37,130 nucleotides of DNA from assembly GCA_018003315.1 (NCBI GenBank), contig JAGNEJ010000045.1, positions 1 through 37,130 on the forward strand, read 5' to 3'. Under the pieces are notes generated by a model. The model worked only from the letters and a program-made list of their open reading frames with translations. It had not been told where the DNA came from and did not search any database. The position numbers were made by a program, and so were the translations under genes. Positions 23,033 to 34,779 of the stretch are shown piece by piece. The DNA comes from Verrucomicrobiales bacterium (GTDB taxonomy: Bacteria > Verrucomicrobiota > Verrucomicrobiia > Verrucomicrobiales > V1-33). How positions within the stretch are numbered: the first letter of the stretch is position 1; every line of letters begins with the position of its first letter.

Positions 23033-25924
23033 ATGATCAATTCCCGCGTGATTCTGCTGGCACTGGCATTTGCCGCGCCGATTTCCGTTTTTGCCCAAGC
23101 TCCTGCGGCACCGTGGCCGCACGAGGGAAGCGACCTCAAACCGGATGCCGGCATCGTCTGGGGCAAGCTCGACAACGGATTCCGCTACGCCATTCTGCCC
23201 AATGCCGAACCGCCGAAGCGGGTGAGCCTGCGCCTGTATGTGGATGCGGGCAGTCTGATGGAAGAGGATTCCCAGCAGGGGTTGGCACATTTTCTCGAGC
23301 ACATGGCCTTCAATGGGACAACCCATTTCAAAGCCAGTGAGATGAAGTCGTATTTCGAACGGCTGGGCATGAGTTTCGGCGGCGACACCAATGCGCACAC
23401 GTCCTTCAAGGAGACTGTTTACCAGCTGGAGCTGCCCGAGGGCACCGAAACCTATCTGGCGGACGGCTTGAAACTCTTCCGCGACTATGCGGGCGGGATG
23501 CTCCTCGCTCAGGAGGAAATTGACAAGGAACGCGGGGTGATTCTGAGCGAAAAACTGGCGCGCGATGATGTCAATTTCCGGACGATGGTGGAGGGATTCA
23601 AATTCAGCCTGCCGGAAGCGCTCATTCCGCGGCGACTGCCCATCGGCCAGGAGGAGGTGATCAAAAATGCGCCGCGGGAGAGATTTACGGCGTTTTATCA
23701 CAAATGGTACACGCCGGATCGGATCACCCTGGTCGTCGTGGGAGCGGTGAAACCCGCGGAGATGGAACCGCGGATCAAGAAGGCTTTTGGTGATCTCAAA
23801 CCCGGACAACGGGTGGGGGATCCGGATTTTGGAAAAGTCAGCGCCGGGCACGGACTGACTACCCGGCTCTACACGGAGAAAGAAGCGGGGGAAACGACCA
23901 TCAGCATCGACGTGGGCCGGCCCTCCCGCCGCCGTCCGGACAATGCGGAGACGCGCTTCGACAATCTGATCCGCGGTCTGGCTGATGCCATGCTGAACCG
24001 GCGCTTTGAAAAACTTGCCCGTTCGGAAAATCCGCCGTTCATGAGCGCAGAGTCGGACTACTCCGACTTCCTGGACTTCGTGGAAGGCAGCAGCCTGCAA
24101 ATCCAGACCAAACCCGAGCAGTGGGAAAAAGCACTGGCGGCCGGGGAGCAGGAACTGCGGCGCGCTTTGCAATTCGGCTTTGCCAAGGCGGAATTCCTGG
24201 AGGCCAAATCCAATCTGCTAACCGGATTGGAAAACGCCGCCAAGCAGGCCGGCACGCGACTTTCGCGCAACCTGGCCGACCAGCTTGCGCAGGCCGTTTC
24301 CCAGAAGCGGGTATTTACGCATCCGGCGGACGATCTGGCCCGGGTGAAGCTGGCAATCGAAAAAATAACCCCGGAAGCGTGCCTGGAGCGCCTGCGGACG
24401 GACTGGAAGTCGGAGGACATCCGCATTTTTGCCGGAGGGAATTTGGCATTGGAGGATGGCGACGCAAAAATCAAGGAAGCGTATTTGAACAGCAGGGCGG
24501 TGAAGGTGGAGCCGTTGAAGGAGGAAGGAGCTGCAGAGTTCGCCTACACTCAGTTTGGGGAGCCGGGAAAAATCGCCAGCCGGGAAGAGGCCAAAGATCT
24601 GGGCCTGACCATGGTGAAGTTTGAAAACAACGTGCGGCTCAACCTCAAGCCGACCGATTTCGCCAAGGATGCGATTCTGGTAAGCGTGAACTTCGGTGCC
24701 GGACAACTGACCCTGCCCAAGGACAAACCCGGCTTGGAATTGTTCTCCAGCGCGACGTTCGATGCCGGCGCCTTGGAAAAGCACAGTGCCGATGACCTCC
24801 AGCGCCTGCTTGCTGGACGCACGGTGGGGGCGGGATTCACGGTCGCGGACGAATTCCTCAATCTCAGCGGCAAAACGAACCGGGCTGATTTGGCGCTGGA
24901 GTTTCAACTGCTGTGCGCCCAGATGACGGCACCCGGATATCGTGAAGAGGGTGTGCGCCAGTTGAAGCAGGGAATCGATGCCATTTACACCCAGGTGGAC
25001 CGCACGCCGGAGGGGATTTTGAAATCCCGTCTGGAGTCGTATCTGCGAAGCAACGACGCCCGGTTTGTCTTTCCGAAAAAAGAGGAACTTTCCGCCCGCA
25101 CCATGGCGGAAGTGAAGGCCTGGCTGTCCGGACCGCTGAAGGACAGTTTTGTCGAAATCGCCGTGGTTGGTGACTTTGAGGTGGAAAAGGCCATCGAGGC
25201 TGCCGCCGCAACGTTCGGAGCGCTGCCGCACCGTGCAGACCGCCTGCCCTATGCGGAGGAGCGCAAGGTTTTCCGGCCCGCACCGGAGGAAAAAACCTTC
25301 GAGTTTGAGTCGAAAGTGCCGAAGGCGATTGTGGCGGTGTTTTGGCCCACCACGGACCGGCGGGAAAACATCCGGCTCTCCCGCCAATTGAATCTGGTGG
25401 CGGGCATCCTCGATGACCTGGTGAACGAAAAAGTCCGCGAGGAACTTGGGGAAAGCTACAGCCCGGATGTGCACAGTTCCATGAGCGACACGTTCACCGG
25501 CGAGGGGGCGATCGCCGCCTTTCTCATCGCCGAGGGGAAAAACGCCCAGGACATCGGACGCATCGTGAAGGAAATCGGCGCGAAACTGGCGGTGACCGGC
25601 GCCACCCAGGACCAGTTGGATCGGGCGCGGAAACCGCTGCTGAAGATGCTGGAGGATCAGAAGCGCAACAACGTCTGGTGGCTGTCCACCATAGTTTCCC
25701 AGGCCCAGAGTGCGCCGCAACGGCTCGAATGGGCGCGCACCATCACCGGTGAATATCAAAAGGTGAGCCTGGAAGAGGTCAACAAACTGGCGGCGGAATA
25801 CCTCAAGCCGACACGGGCCACCATCATCCGCATCGTGCCCAAGGCTCCGGCGAAGTCGAACTGGACCCCGAAAAAGCCCGCATCAGATTCAGCCAAAAAA
25901 CCGGCTGAAGCCGGCGCCCCATGA
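23033..25924 (+). CDS. M16 (insulinase/pitrilysin) family zinc peptidase
   Basis: A 963-residue periplasmic or secreted metallopeptidase with a signal peptide (1-21, 'VILLALAFAAPISVFA'). The first half holds the inverted zinc motif H86-F-L-E89-H90 ('LAHFLEHMAFNGT') and a third ligand, probably E166 in 'EIDKERGVILSE', 75 residues later as expected. The second half (about 500-930) is a typical inactive M16 domain with 'VREELGESYSPDV'. The length matches two-repeat M16 proteins such as PqqL. Substrates would be peptides enclosed in the clamshell. The last codons ('SAKKPAEAGAP') also form the probable gyrA terminator on the other strand. It is convergent with gyrA (30 bp gap) and divergent from ThuA. 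Confidence 0.93.
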   Translation: MINSRVILLALAFAAPISVFAQAPAAPWPHEGSDLKPDAGIVWGKLDNGFRYAILPNAEPPKRVSLRLYVDAGSLMEEDSQQGLAHFLEHMAFNGTTHFKASEMKSYFERLGMSFGGDTNAHTSFKETVYQLELPEGTETYLADGLKLFRDYAGGMLLAQEEIDKERGVILSEKLARDDVNFRTMVEGFKFSLPEALIPRRLPIGQEEVIKNAPRERFTAFYHKWYTPDRITLVVVGAVKPAEMEPRIKKAFGDLKPGQRVGDPDFGKVSAGHGLTTRLYTEKEAGETTISIDVGRPSRRRPDNAETRFDNLIRGLADAMLNRRFEKLARSENPPFMSAESDYSDFLDFVEGSSLQIQTKPEQWEKALAAGEQELRRALQFGFAKAEFLEAKSNLLTGLENAAKQAGTRLSRNLADQLAQAVSQKRVFTHPADDLARVKLAIEKITPEACLERLRTDWKSEDIRIFAGGNLALEDGDAKIKEAYLNSRAVKVEPLKEEGAAEFAYTQFGEPGKIASREEAKDLGLTMVKFENNVRLNLKPTDFAKDAILVSVNFGAGQLTLPKDKPGLELFSSATFDAGALEKHSADDLQRLLAGRTVGAGFTVADEFLNLSGKTNRADLALEFQLLCAQMTAPGYREEGVRQLKQGIDAIYTQVDRTPEGILKSRLESYLRSNDARFVFPKKEELSARTMAEVKAWLSGPLKDSFVEIAVVGDFEVEKAIEAAAATFGALPHRADRLPYAEERKVFRPAPEEKTFEFESKVPKAIVAVFWPTTDRRENIRLSRQLNLVAGILDDLVNEKVREELGESYSPDVHSSMSDTFTGEGAIAAFLIAEGKNAQDIGRIVKEIGAKLAVTGATQDQLDRARKPLLKMLEDQKRNNVWWLSTIVSQAQSAPQRLEWARTITGEYQKVSLEEVNKLAAEYLKPTRATIIRIVPKAPAKSNWTPKKPASDSAKKPAEAGAP
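25895..25914 (-). terminator. Intrinsic terminator of gyrA inside the M16 coding region
   Basis: Read on the - strand, CCGGC-TTCA-GCCGG (25914 to 25901) is followed at once by six T (25900 to 25895). The hairpin starts about 40 bases after the gyrA stop. On the + strand the same bases encode Lys-Lys-Pro-Ala-Glu-Ala near the end of the M16 peptidase. The stem is short but all G-C. Confidence 0.6.
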
Positions 25925-25954
25925 GCGCTGTGTGGTGCGGCAGGGCTGCGGTGT

Positions 25955-28594
<2,640 letters not shown>

Positions 28595-28769
28595 AGGCAG
28601 TTATTGAAGAGAAGGAGACGGGCGGAGACAGCGAAGGGTCCCGTGTCATTTTTCACGAAAATTCACCCGGTTTCTGCCCTGCAAACTGGTAGAGAGCAGG
28701 CTTGGCTGCGCAAGGGTTTTGCACAGCATCTCCGTGCCCCCCGCCCCCCCTGTCACCTAATTCCAATAA

Positions 28770-28810
28770 TTTGCCTGGCAGATTATCGATAGACTGACGG
28801 AAAAGGCAAA
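28770..28810 (-). terminator. Possible stem-loop downstream of the phospholipase gene
   Basis: TTTGCCT (28770-28776) pairs with AGGCAAA (28804-28810) around a 27-base AT-rich loop containing the palindrome TATCGATA. On the - strand the stem is followed by TTATTGG, not a proper T-run. It lies 16 bases after the phospholipase stop and may end that transcript before gyrA. The remaining part of the 231-bp gap to gyrA shows nothing else I can name. Confidence 0.25.
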
Positions 28811-28825
28811 ATTCGGTGGGAAGGG

Positions 28826-31519
28826 CTATGCCGGTCCTCCGATCATGGGATCGGTGGTGCTCTCGCGTCCGTCTTCGATGCGCCCTGCGTAACGTCGGAT
28901 GAAGGTGGCATTCCCAGGGCAGGTGACCTGGAAATCATGCCATCCGGCACTGTCGGCAAAAGACAGGGAAACCTGTAATGCCTCACCAGAGCTGAGGGTT
29001 TTGAGGATGCGCTCTTTGCGGTAGGAAAGCGTTTCAATGACCACCTCGAAGGGTGGACTCGCCGTGGCAGGGGCCTTCAATCGCACGAGAAGTTGGCGGT
29101 TTTCCTGCTCCTGGCAGGTGACTTCCGGCTCTGGCTGGGTGCCGCCACCCCGCATCTCCCGGTAAAAGCCGTTCGGCCCGTAAACTTCCAGGTCGTACCG
29201 CTTGTCTGGAAAATCGTTCACGGACCACGCGTAGGTCAGTCGGTCGCCGACCTTCACGGCAAAGGACCAATGCCGCATCTTCTCGAAAACCTGCGGCTCG
29301 TCCCCTGCCGGTCCCGCGACCTTCTTGGGTTGTTCCAAACGAAACCCGCGAGGCGCATAGACGGTGAAGGGTGCCCCACGCGACTGCCTGCCGAAACGCT
29401 CGTCGGCAGCTGAAAAGCTCAGCAGAAGCCGTCCGGTGGCGTGCTCGAAGATCCCGTCAGCCCCCAGTTGATAGGGCAGAGGACAGGCCGGGCGGGTGCC
29501 GGGTTCCTGCTGCGGGAGATGCGGAGTGGCGAGTGGATTGCTGCGCAGATCGGCAAGCTGGGACGTGCTCAAGGGCGGGCACTTGGGCAGCTCGCGCGAT
29601 TTTGCCCGTTCAATTTTTGCGATGAAGGAATCGCGCTCCGCCGGTTCAATCCGCTTTCCTCCTTGGCTCACGCCGTCGTTGACCCGGAAGGCGGAGGTGA
29701 GATTTCCGCAAACCGTTCTGCGCCAAGAGGAAATGTTGGTTTCAAGGATTGGCTGTTTGCTTTTTCCAGCCAGGAAAATTTCCAGGAACTGCAGGACAGA
29801 AGTGTGGTCGAATACTTCGGAATTGACAAATCCCCCGCGCGACCAGGGCGAGGCGATCACCAGCGGAACCCGGTAGCCCAACCCGATGGGAATTCCCTGT
29901 CCACCGGGGCCGTCAAATTCGTCCCTGGTGTCGAGTCCTTCCGAGGCGGCTCCGGTGCTGGCATCGTTGCTCAAGGGCGGAGTAAAGGGAGGGATGTGGT
30001 CAAAAAAACCGTCATTTTCATCATAGGTGAGGAGAAAGATTGTGTCTTTCCAGACCTCAGGATCTTTTGTCAGGATGTCGAGCACCTCCGACACATACCA
30101 GGCGCCGAACCAGGCGGAGGTGGGGTGATCGGAAAACTCCTGAGGGGCAACCAGCCAGCTCACCGTCGGAAGCACCCCCTCGCTGGCGTCCTTGCGGAAT
30201 TGATGGAGGATGTCGCCGGCCGGCACCCGCAGGGTTTGTTTGTCCTTGCCGCTGCCGTGCTCGACCGCAACAGTCTTCCGGAAGTTAGGATCGCCTTCGT
30301 TCGAGGTGAATCCCTTGGCATGAAGCGCGCGCTCCATCGGAGTCATCGCGGATCCGTCCAGAGGTTCGAGCGCCGCCATCCGCGCTTTGAGGCGTTCGAT
30401 GCCACTTTTGGTCTTCTCCCGGGCGGCAATCAATTCGCGCCGCTCCTTGTCGAGCCTGGCCGCTTCGCTGTTCTGTTTTGCCGTTTCGCTGTCAGGGGTG
30501 GCGCTGCCATTGCCGGGCTTGGCCGCCTCGCTGTTAGGCTTTTCGGTCCGCGTTTCGGCGGGCTTTGCTTTCTCAGCGATTTCCTTCAACCTCGTCCATT
30601 CCTTTTCCACGCCTGCGAGTTTGTCTTCAATCTGTTTCAGTTCGCGCGGCAGTTCCTCCGCCTGCAGGCGGAGGAAGGCGACGCAGCGCGGATAGTGGCC
30701 GACGCGATACTGGGTGAACCACTCCAGAGGATTGTCCGTAAAATTTCCCAGCCAGTGTGAATTGGCTAGTCCAGTCGGTTCGGAAATTTCGTTCTGGTAA
30801 ACCTTCCACGAGATTCCGGCCTCCTCCAAACGCTCTGGGAATGTGGTCCAGGCCGCCTGGGATTCGCGGTAGAGCATCGGGTTGGTCGTGCGGGCGGGCT
30901 TGCTGGGATCACCCGGCTCGCGGATCGTCCCCGACCAGAGATAAGTTCGGTTCGGCGTGGTGGGGCCGATGGCGGAACAAAAATGCTGGTCGCAGAGGGT
31001 GAAGGTGTCGGCAAACGCGTGGTAAAAGGGAATGTCCCGCTGATCATAGTATCCCATCGTCAGTGGCAGATCGTTGATGCCACCCCTGTGTTTGGCGCTG
31101 ATCCAACGGTCATGTTTGCCTCCGTTCCCGGCGGCGACCTGATCGTGACGATCATGCGGGCAGCTTCCAATCCACGTCGAATTGGTTCCGTGAATGTCCA
31201 GCCAGAACGGAACGAAGGGGTTTCCCTTCGCGTCCTTCTGTGCATAGACAGGGTCGCCGTCCGCCAGACGAATCGCCCGTGGATCCCTCAGTCCCCGCAC
31301 GCCGCGGTAGGTGGAAAACATGTGGTCAAACGAGCGGTTTTCCTGCATCAGGATGACGACGCGCTTTGCGTCCATGAAGGTGCTCTGCTTCCGCGGCTCA
31401 ATGCCTGCCGCCCGTGCCAGCGACGGAGGCAAACTCGCGAAGGAACCCAGACTGCCCGAGAGCATGGCGGCGGATTTCAGGAAATCGCGGCGGGAATAGG
31501 AGGTGGAAGCGTCAGGCAT
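28826..31519 (-). CDS. Tat-exported phospholipase C, phosphocholine-specific type
   Basis: An 897-residue phosphoesterase-family enzyme expected to hydrolyse phospholipid head groups outside the cell. A twin-arginine signal is present ('SRRDFLKSAAMLSGSLGSF', 9-27). The catalytic domain shows 'MQENRSFDHMFSTYRGVRG' (58-76), 'AIGPTTPNRTYLWSG' (183-197, likely Thr nucleophile), 'SDHPTSAWFGAWY' (463-475) and 'LTYDENDGFFDHIPP' (497-511). The C-terminal part (about 690-890) looks like the DUF756 repeats of bacterial PLCs. An Ala/Glu/Lys-rich helical insert (about 285-385) with repeated 'SEAAK'/'SETAK' units separates the two halves of the catalytic domain and makes the protein longer than typical PLCs (about 700). 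ATG 31519 is chosen because it places the Tat signal at the N-terminus. It is divergent from the LamG gene. Confidence 0.9.
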   Translation of the reverse strand: MPDASTSYSRRDFLKSAAMLSGSLGSFASLPPSLARAAGIEPRKQSTFMDAKRVVILMQENRSFDHMFSTYRGVRGLRDPRAIRLADGDPVYAQKDAKGNPFVPFWLDIHGTNSTWIGSCPHDRHDQVAAGNGGKHDRWISAKHRGGINDLPLTMGYYDQRDIPFYHAFADTFTLCDQHFCSAIGPTTPNRTYLWSGTIREPGDPSKPARTTNPMLYRESQAAWTTFPERLEEAGISWKVYQNEISEPTGLANSHWLGNFTDNPLEWFTQYRVGHYPRCVAFLRLQAEELPRELKQIEDKLAGVEKEWTRLKEIAEKAKPAETRTEKPNSEAAKPGNGSATPDSETAKQNSEAARLDKERRELIAAREKTKSGIERLKARMAALEPLDGSAMTPMERALHAKGFTSNEGDPNFRKTVAVEHGSGKDKQTLRVPAGDILHQFRKDASEGVLPTVSWLVAPQEFSDHPTSAWFGAWYVSEVLDILTKDPEVWKDTIFLLTYDENDGFFDHIPPFTPPLSNDASTGAASEGLDTRDEFDGPGGQGIPIGLGYRVPLVIASPWSRGGFVNSEVFDHTSVLQFLEIFLAGKSKQPILETNISSWRRTVCGNLTSAFRVNDGVSQGGKRIEPAERDSFIAKIERAKSRELPKCPPLSTSQLADLRSNPLATPHLPQQEPGTRPACPLPYQLGADGIFEHATGRLLLSFSAADERFGRQSRGAPFTVYAPRGFRLEQPKKVAGPAGDEPQVFEKMRHWSFAVKVGDRLTYAWSVNDFPDKRYDLEVYGPNGFYREMRGGGTQPEPEVTCQEQENRQLLVRLKAPATASPPFEVVIETLSYRKERILKTLSSGEALQVSLSFADSAGWHDFQVTCPGNATFIRRYAGRIEDGRESTTDPMIGGPA

Positions 31520-31861
31520 GGTATTGGATCTGAGACTGGTGAGAGTGGTCGCGATTTTGTGCAATAATCCCCGCCACACAAGCTCCGTGAAAAAAGACAT
31601 CCGTTTTCGCGGTGACTCGCAGGAATGGACGCTGTGGTGCTGTCCGGCGGGGATCCGGGCAGGTTGCGCCGCTGCATCCTCAGGCCGGATTTCGACAGGA
31701 TTCGGCAAGTCCTCCGACCTGGCCTCGGAATAACGAAGACTCCACGCCAACCAGAATGGTTCAGGTCTCGGAAACAGCATGTTCGTTTTGCGTCCGGTGG
31801 CGACGGGACAGCGGATGTTGGTCTTGCCAAGAAAAGCCTGACTTGATACAACCGGGGCCGA
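31520..31861. other. Divergent intergenic region between phospholipase and LamG genes
   Basis: 342 bases holding the promoters of two divergent exported-protein genes. A candidate + strand promoter is at 31824-31852. No - strand promoter, repeat or RNA gene was recognised; open frames crossing it have no recognisable product. Confidence 0.5.
31824..31852 (+). promoter_or_regulatory. Candidate promoter of the LamG protein gene
   Basis: TTGCCA (31824-31829), a 17-bp spacer, then TACAAC (31847-31852). The predicted start site is within a few bases of ATG 31862, so the transcript would be leaderless or nearly so, which fits the absence of a ribosome-binding site. Confidence 0.35.
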
Positions 31862-34732
31862 ATGAAAAATCTTCCTCACGCTTTGACGGCGGTCCTTCTG
31901 ACCGCGACTGCCTGTGCCCAAGACCCACACTTCGGCCTGGTTGCCTATTGGCCCATGGAAGCGCTGGCAAATGCCGACACGGAGATGCCGGACACCGCCA
32001 ATGGCAACAACCTGTCACTCGTGAACATGGGTGCTGGCAGCGTGGTGCCAGGGCGCATTGGAAATGCGGTTTCGTTCAACGGAGTGGACCAAATGCTGGT
32101 GCGTGATTTTAACGTGACTCCCAGCACCGGTCTGCCCCTGACCAACGGCACCCAGCGCACCATTTGCCTGTGGGTGAAAGGCATCGGCACCGGACAGAAC
32201 GACAAACGGATTTTTTCGGAGTCGAGCACCTCGAGCAATGCCCCGCTCTATAATCTGAATACGGCCAACAATGGAAACAACGGCACGCTGGATGTCTTCA
32301 TTCGTACCGAGAACAACACGGTCCGGGCGAACCACCTCCGCACCAATACCTCGCCGCTTGACGGCAACTGGCATCATGTGGGCGTGACCGATGCGAATGG
32401 CGCGATGAACATTTACATCGACGGAGTGTTCGACCGCACGGTCACTTACACGAACACTGCCTTCAATGCCAACATCCTGTCCCTGGGGGCGCTCCGCCGT
32501 GCCACGGATGGCTCCTTTTTTAACGGTCAACTCGACGAGGTCGCGGTGTGGAACCGTACACTGACCGCTGCGGAGATCGCGAGCGTGGCGGCCAACGGCG
32601 TCCCCAGTTTTGCCCTGCCGGCCATCAGTGTCTCGCCCGCCGGCCCCTACCAGCAGGGTGACCGGGTGGTGATTTCCGGCCAGGGATTTGCACAGGGAGG
32701 CGCCGTGACCTTCCAATGGCGGAAAGGCGGCCTGGACTTGCCGGGTGAAACCAATTCCACGCTTACCATTGCGGAACTGAATGCTGGCAACTCGGGGGTT
32801 TATGATGTGCTGGTCAATGGGACTCCCACCGCCACGGTGACACTTTCCTTCACGGCAGACCCCGCGGCGAATCTGGGCCAGAATCTGGTTTCATGGTGGC
32901 CGGGAGAGACCATCAACACGGCGGATGTGCCTCTCTCCTCGCCGGACCCCTGGGGCGGGAACCCCTTGGGATGCGAAAACATGACAGAACTCGACCTGGC
33001 ATCCGGACAATTCGGCAAGGCGTTCGTGTTCGACGGGGTCGGAAAACTCGCGCGGCGCACCACGGGGTTCGCCATTTCCACGAATCCGGAATTCACCGTC
33101 GCCTTCTGGGCCAAGGCGGATGGCACCGTGCAGAACGATTTGAGGGCGTTCGCCGAAAGCTCCACCACCAGTGACATTCCCTTGTTCACCCTGGGAACTT
33201 CCAGCAACGCCACCACCAGCCTGCGGGCCTACGTGCGAAACAACGCCAACCAGGGGCTGGCCGCCGTGCTTTCCACCAGGCCGGTATTCGACAACACTTG
33301 GCACCACGTGGCCTGGAGCGAGAAAAACGGACGCGTTCGCTGTTACATTGATGGAGTCATGGACGGGGCGAACTTCGACATCAACCGCACCGGCTCGGTC
33401 TTCACCTTCGACCGCACAACGCTGGGCGGCATCCAGCGCGCCGTCAATTCCCATTGGCTCAATGGCATGATCGACGACACTGCAGTCTGGAATCGTGCCC
33501 TGACCTGGACCGAAGTGCAGGCTCTCGTTGCCACCGGCGTGCCGGCCCCCATCGTTCCGGTGCCACCCAGCATCACCGCACAGCCGGCACCCACCCAGTC
33601 CGGTTACGAAGGCCGGGGGATGCAGCTTTCCATCCAGGCTGTGGGCAGTCCGGAACTCACCTATCAATGGTACAAGGGTGTCGATCCCGTTGCGGGCGCC
33701 ACGGAGGCGACGTTCACGCTGGCCAGTGCGCTTCCCGCAGATTCCGGCAGTTACACCTGCCGGGTGACAAATTCTGTCGCCACCGTGGCGAGCGACCCCG
33801 GTGTCCTCGTGGTCCATGCGATCACGCCACTGGTAACTGGCAAGGTCAGCCTATGGCCGATGGAAACCGCCGGAGCAACCACGCCCGACGTGCTGAGCGG
33901 ATTTGACTTCACCCTGACAAACATGGACGCCTTCTCCTTCCAGCCGGGGCGGGTGGGGCGGGGAGTGCTCTTCGACGGCGTGGATGACATCCTCGTCCAC
34001 AACCGCTCGGGTGCAGGCGGGGACGCCGCCATTTCCCAGAGCAAGGAATACTCCATCTCCTTTTGGGTTCGGGGCAATGGCATCGGGCAGGCCGACCGGC
34101 GCATCTTTTCTGAAGCCTCCACGCTCAGCAACAACCCCCTCTACAATCTGGGCACTGACGCCACCGGTGCCACCCCGTCCCTGTCCATCTACATCCGGAG
34201 CGATTCAGGTTCGGTATTGGTGGACCACCTCAACACCTTCTCGCCCGTGCTTGACGACCAGTGGCACCATGTGGTGGTATCGGATTTGGATGGTCAACTG
34301 CAGGTTTACGTCGATGGCCAGCCGGATGTGGGCGTGAGTTACCCCCGCCGCGCCAGCACCATGAATACCGTCTCTGCCGGCGGCATCGCCAGGTCTTCGC
34401 TTAGCCATCAATTCACCGGATTGGTGGATCAGCTTTGCCTCTGGGACCGCGCCATCACGGCCGGTGAAGCCTTTCTGCTTCACGCCATCGACACGGGTGC
34501 GGCGCTGTCTATCTCCAATTTCGAAATCCTGCCGGGCAATCAACTGCGCATCCACTTCAGCACGCTGCTGGGAACGCAGACTTACCGCGTCGAAACGACC
34601 GATGATCTCACCGCCGGACCATGGAGCGTCGTGCCTGGCGCAACCGTTACCCCACTCACTTCTGAAAGCTACAAAGCGGAATTCACCAGCCCGGGGTCGG
34701 GACGGAAATTCTTCCGCATTGCGACCCTGTAG
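31862..34732 (+). CDS. Secreted protein with three LamG-like domains and two Ig-like domains
   Basis: A 956-residue exported protein with a signal peptide (1-20, 'ALTAVLLTATACAQ'). The layout is LamG 1 (about 25-230), Ig-like 1 (about 240-325), LamG 2 (about 338-550), Ig-like 2 (about 565-650, 'YQWYKGVDPVAGATEATFTL'), LamG 3 (about 660-875) and a C-terminal module (883-956) ending 'RKFFRIATL'. The LamG copies share 'GNAVSFNGVD', 'RIFSESSTSSN', 'HHVGVTDANG' and 'QLDEVAVWNRTLTAAE'-type segments, so they arose by duplication. Such concanavalin-like domains bind glycans. No catalytic domain is seen. A surface adhesin or polysaccharide-binding role is likely but inferred. It is divergent from the phospholipase gene and convergent with nrdB. 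Confidence 0.88.
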   Translation: MKNLPHALTAVLLTATACAQDPHFGLVAYWPMEALANADTEMPDTANGNNLSLVNMGAGSVVPGRIGNAVSFNGVDQMLVRDFNVTPSTGLPLTNGTQRTICLWVKGIGTGQNDKRIFSESSTSSNAPLYNLNTANNGNNGTLDVFIRTENNTVRANHLRTNTSPLDGNWHHVGVTDANGAMNIYIDGVFDRTVTYTNTAFNANILSLGALRRATDGSFFNGQLDEVAVWNRTLTAAEIASVAANGVPSFALPAISVSPAGPYQQGDRVVISGQGFAQGGAVTFQWRKGGLDLPGETNSTLTIAELNAGNSGVYDVLVNGTPTATVTLSFTADPAANLGQNLVSWWPGETINTADVPLSSPDPWGGNPLGCENMTELDLASGQFGKAFVFDGVGKLARRTTGFAISTNPEFTVAFWAKADGTVQNDLRAFAESSTTSDIPLFTLGTSSNATTSLRAYVRNNANQGLAAVLSTRPVFDNTWHHVAWSEKNGRVRCYIDGVMDGANFDINRTGSVFTFDRTTLGGIQRAVNSHWLNGMIDDTAVWNRALTWTEVQALVATGVPAPIVPVPPSITAQPAPTQSGYEGRGMQLSIQAVGSPELTYQWYKGVDPVAGATEATFTLASALPADSGSYTCRVTNSVATVASDPGVLVVHAITPLVTGKVSLWPMETAGATTPDVLSGFDFTLTNMDAFSFQPGRVGRGVLFDGVDDILVHNRSGAGGDAAISQSKEYSISFWVRGNGIGQADRRIFSEASTLSNNPLYNLGTDATGATPSLSIYIRSDSGSVLVDHLNTFSPVLDDQWHHVVVSDLDGQLQVYVDGQPDVGVSYPRRASTMNTVSAGGIARSSLSHQFTGLVDQLCLWDRAITAGEAFLLHAIDTGAALSISNFEILPGNQLRIHFSTLLGTQTYRVETTDDLTAGPWSVVPGATVTPLTSESYKAEFTSPGSGRKFFRIATL

Positions 34733-34763
34733 AAACGGACGGGGGCGGCGAATGGCGGGGAAC

Positions 34764-34778
34764 CGGCAGAAGCTGCCG
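34764..34778. terminator. Hairpin between the convergent LamG and nrdB genes
   Basis: CGGCAG-AAG-CTGCCG, a 6-bp stem with a 3-base loop, fills the end of the 47-bp gap between the two stop codons. No T-run follows on either strand, so it is at best a weak bidirectional terminator or an RNA-stabilising end. Confidence 0.3.
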
Positions 34779-34779
34779 C

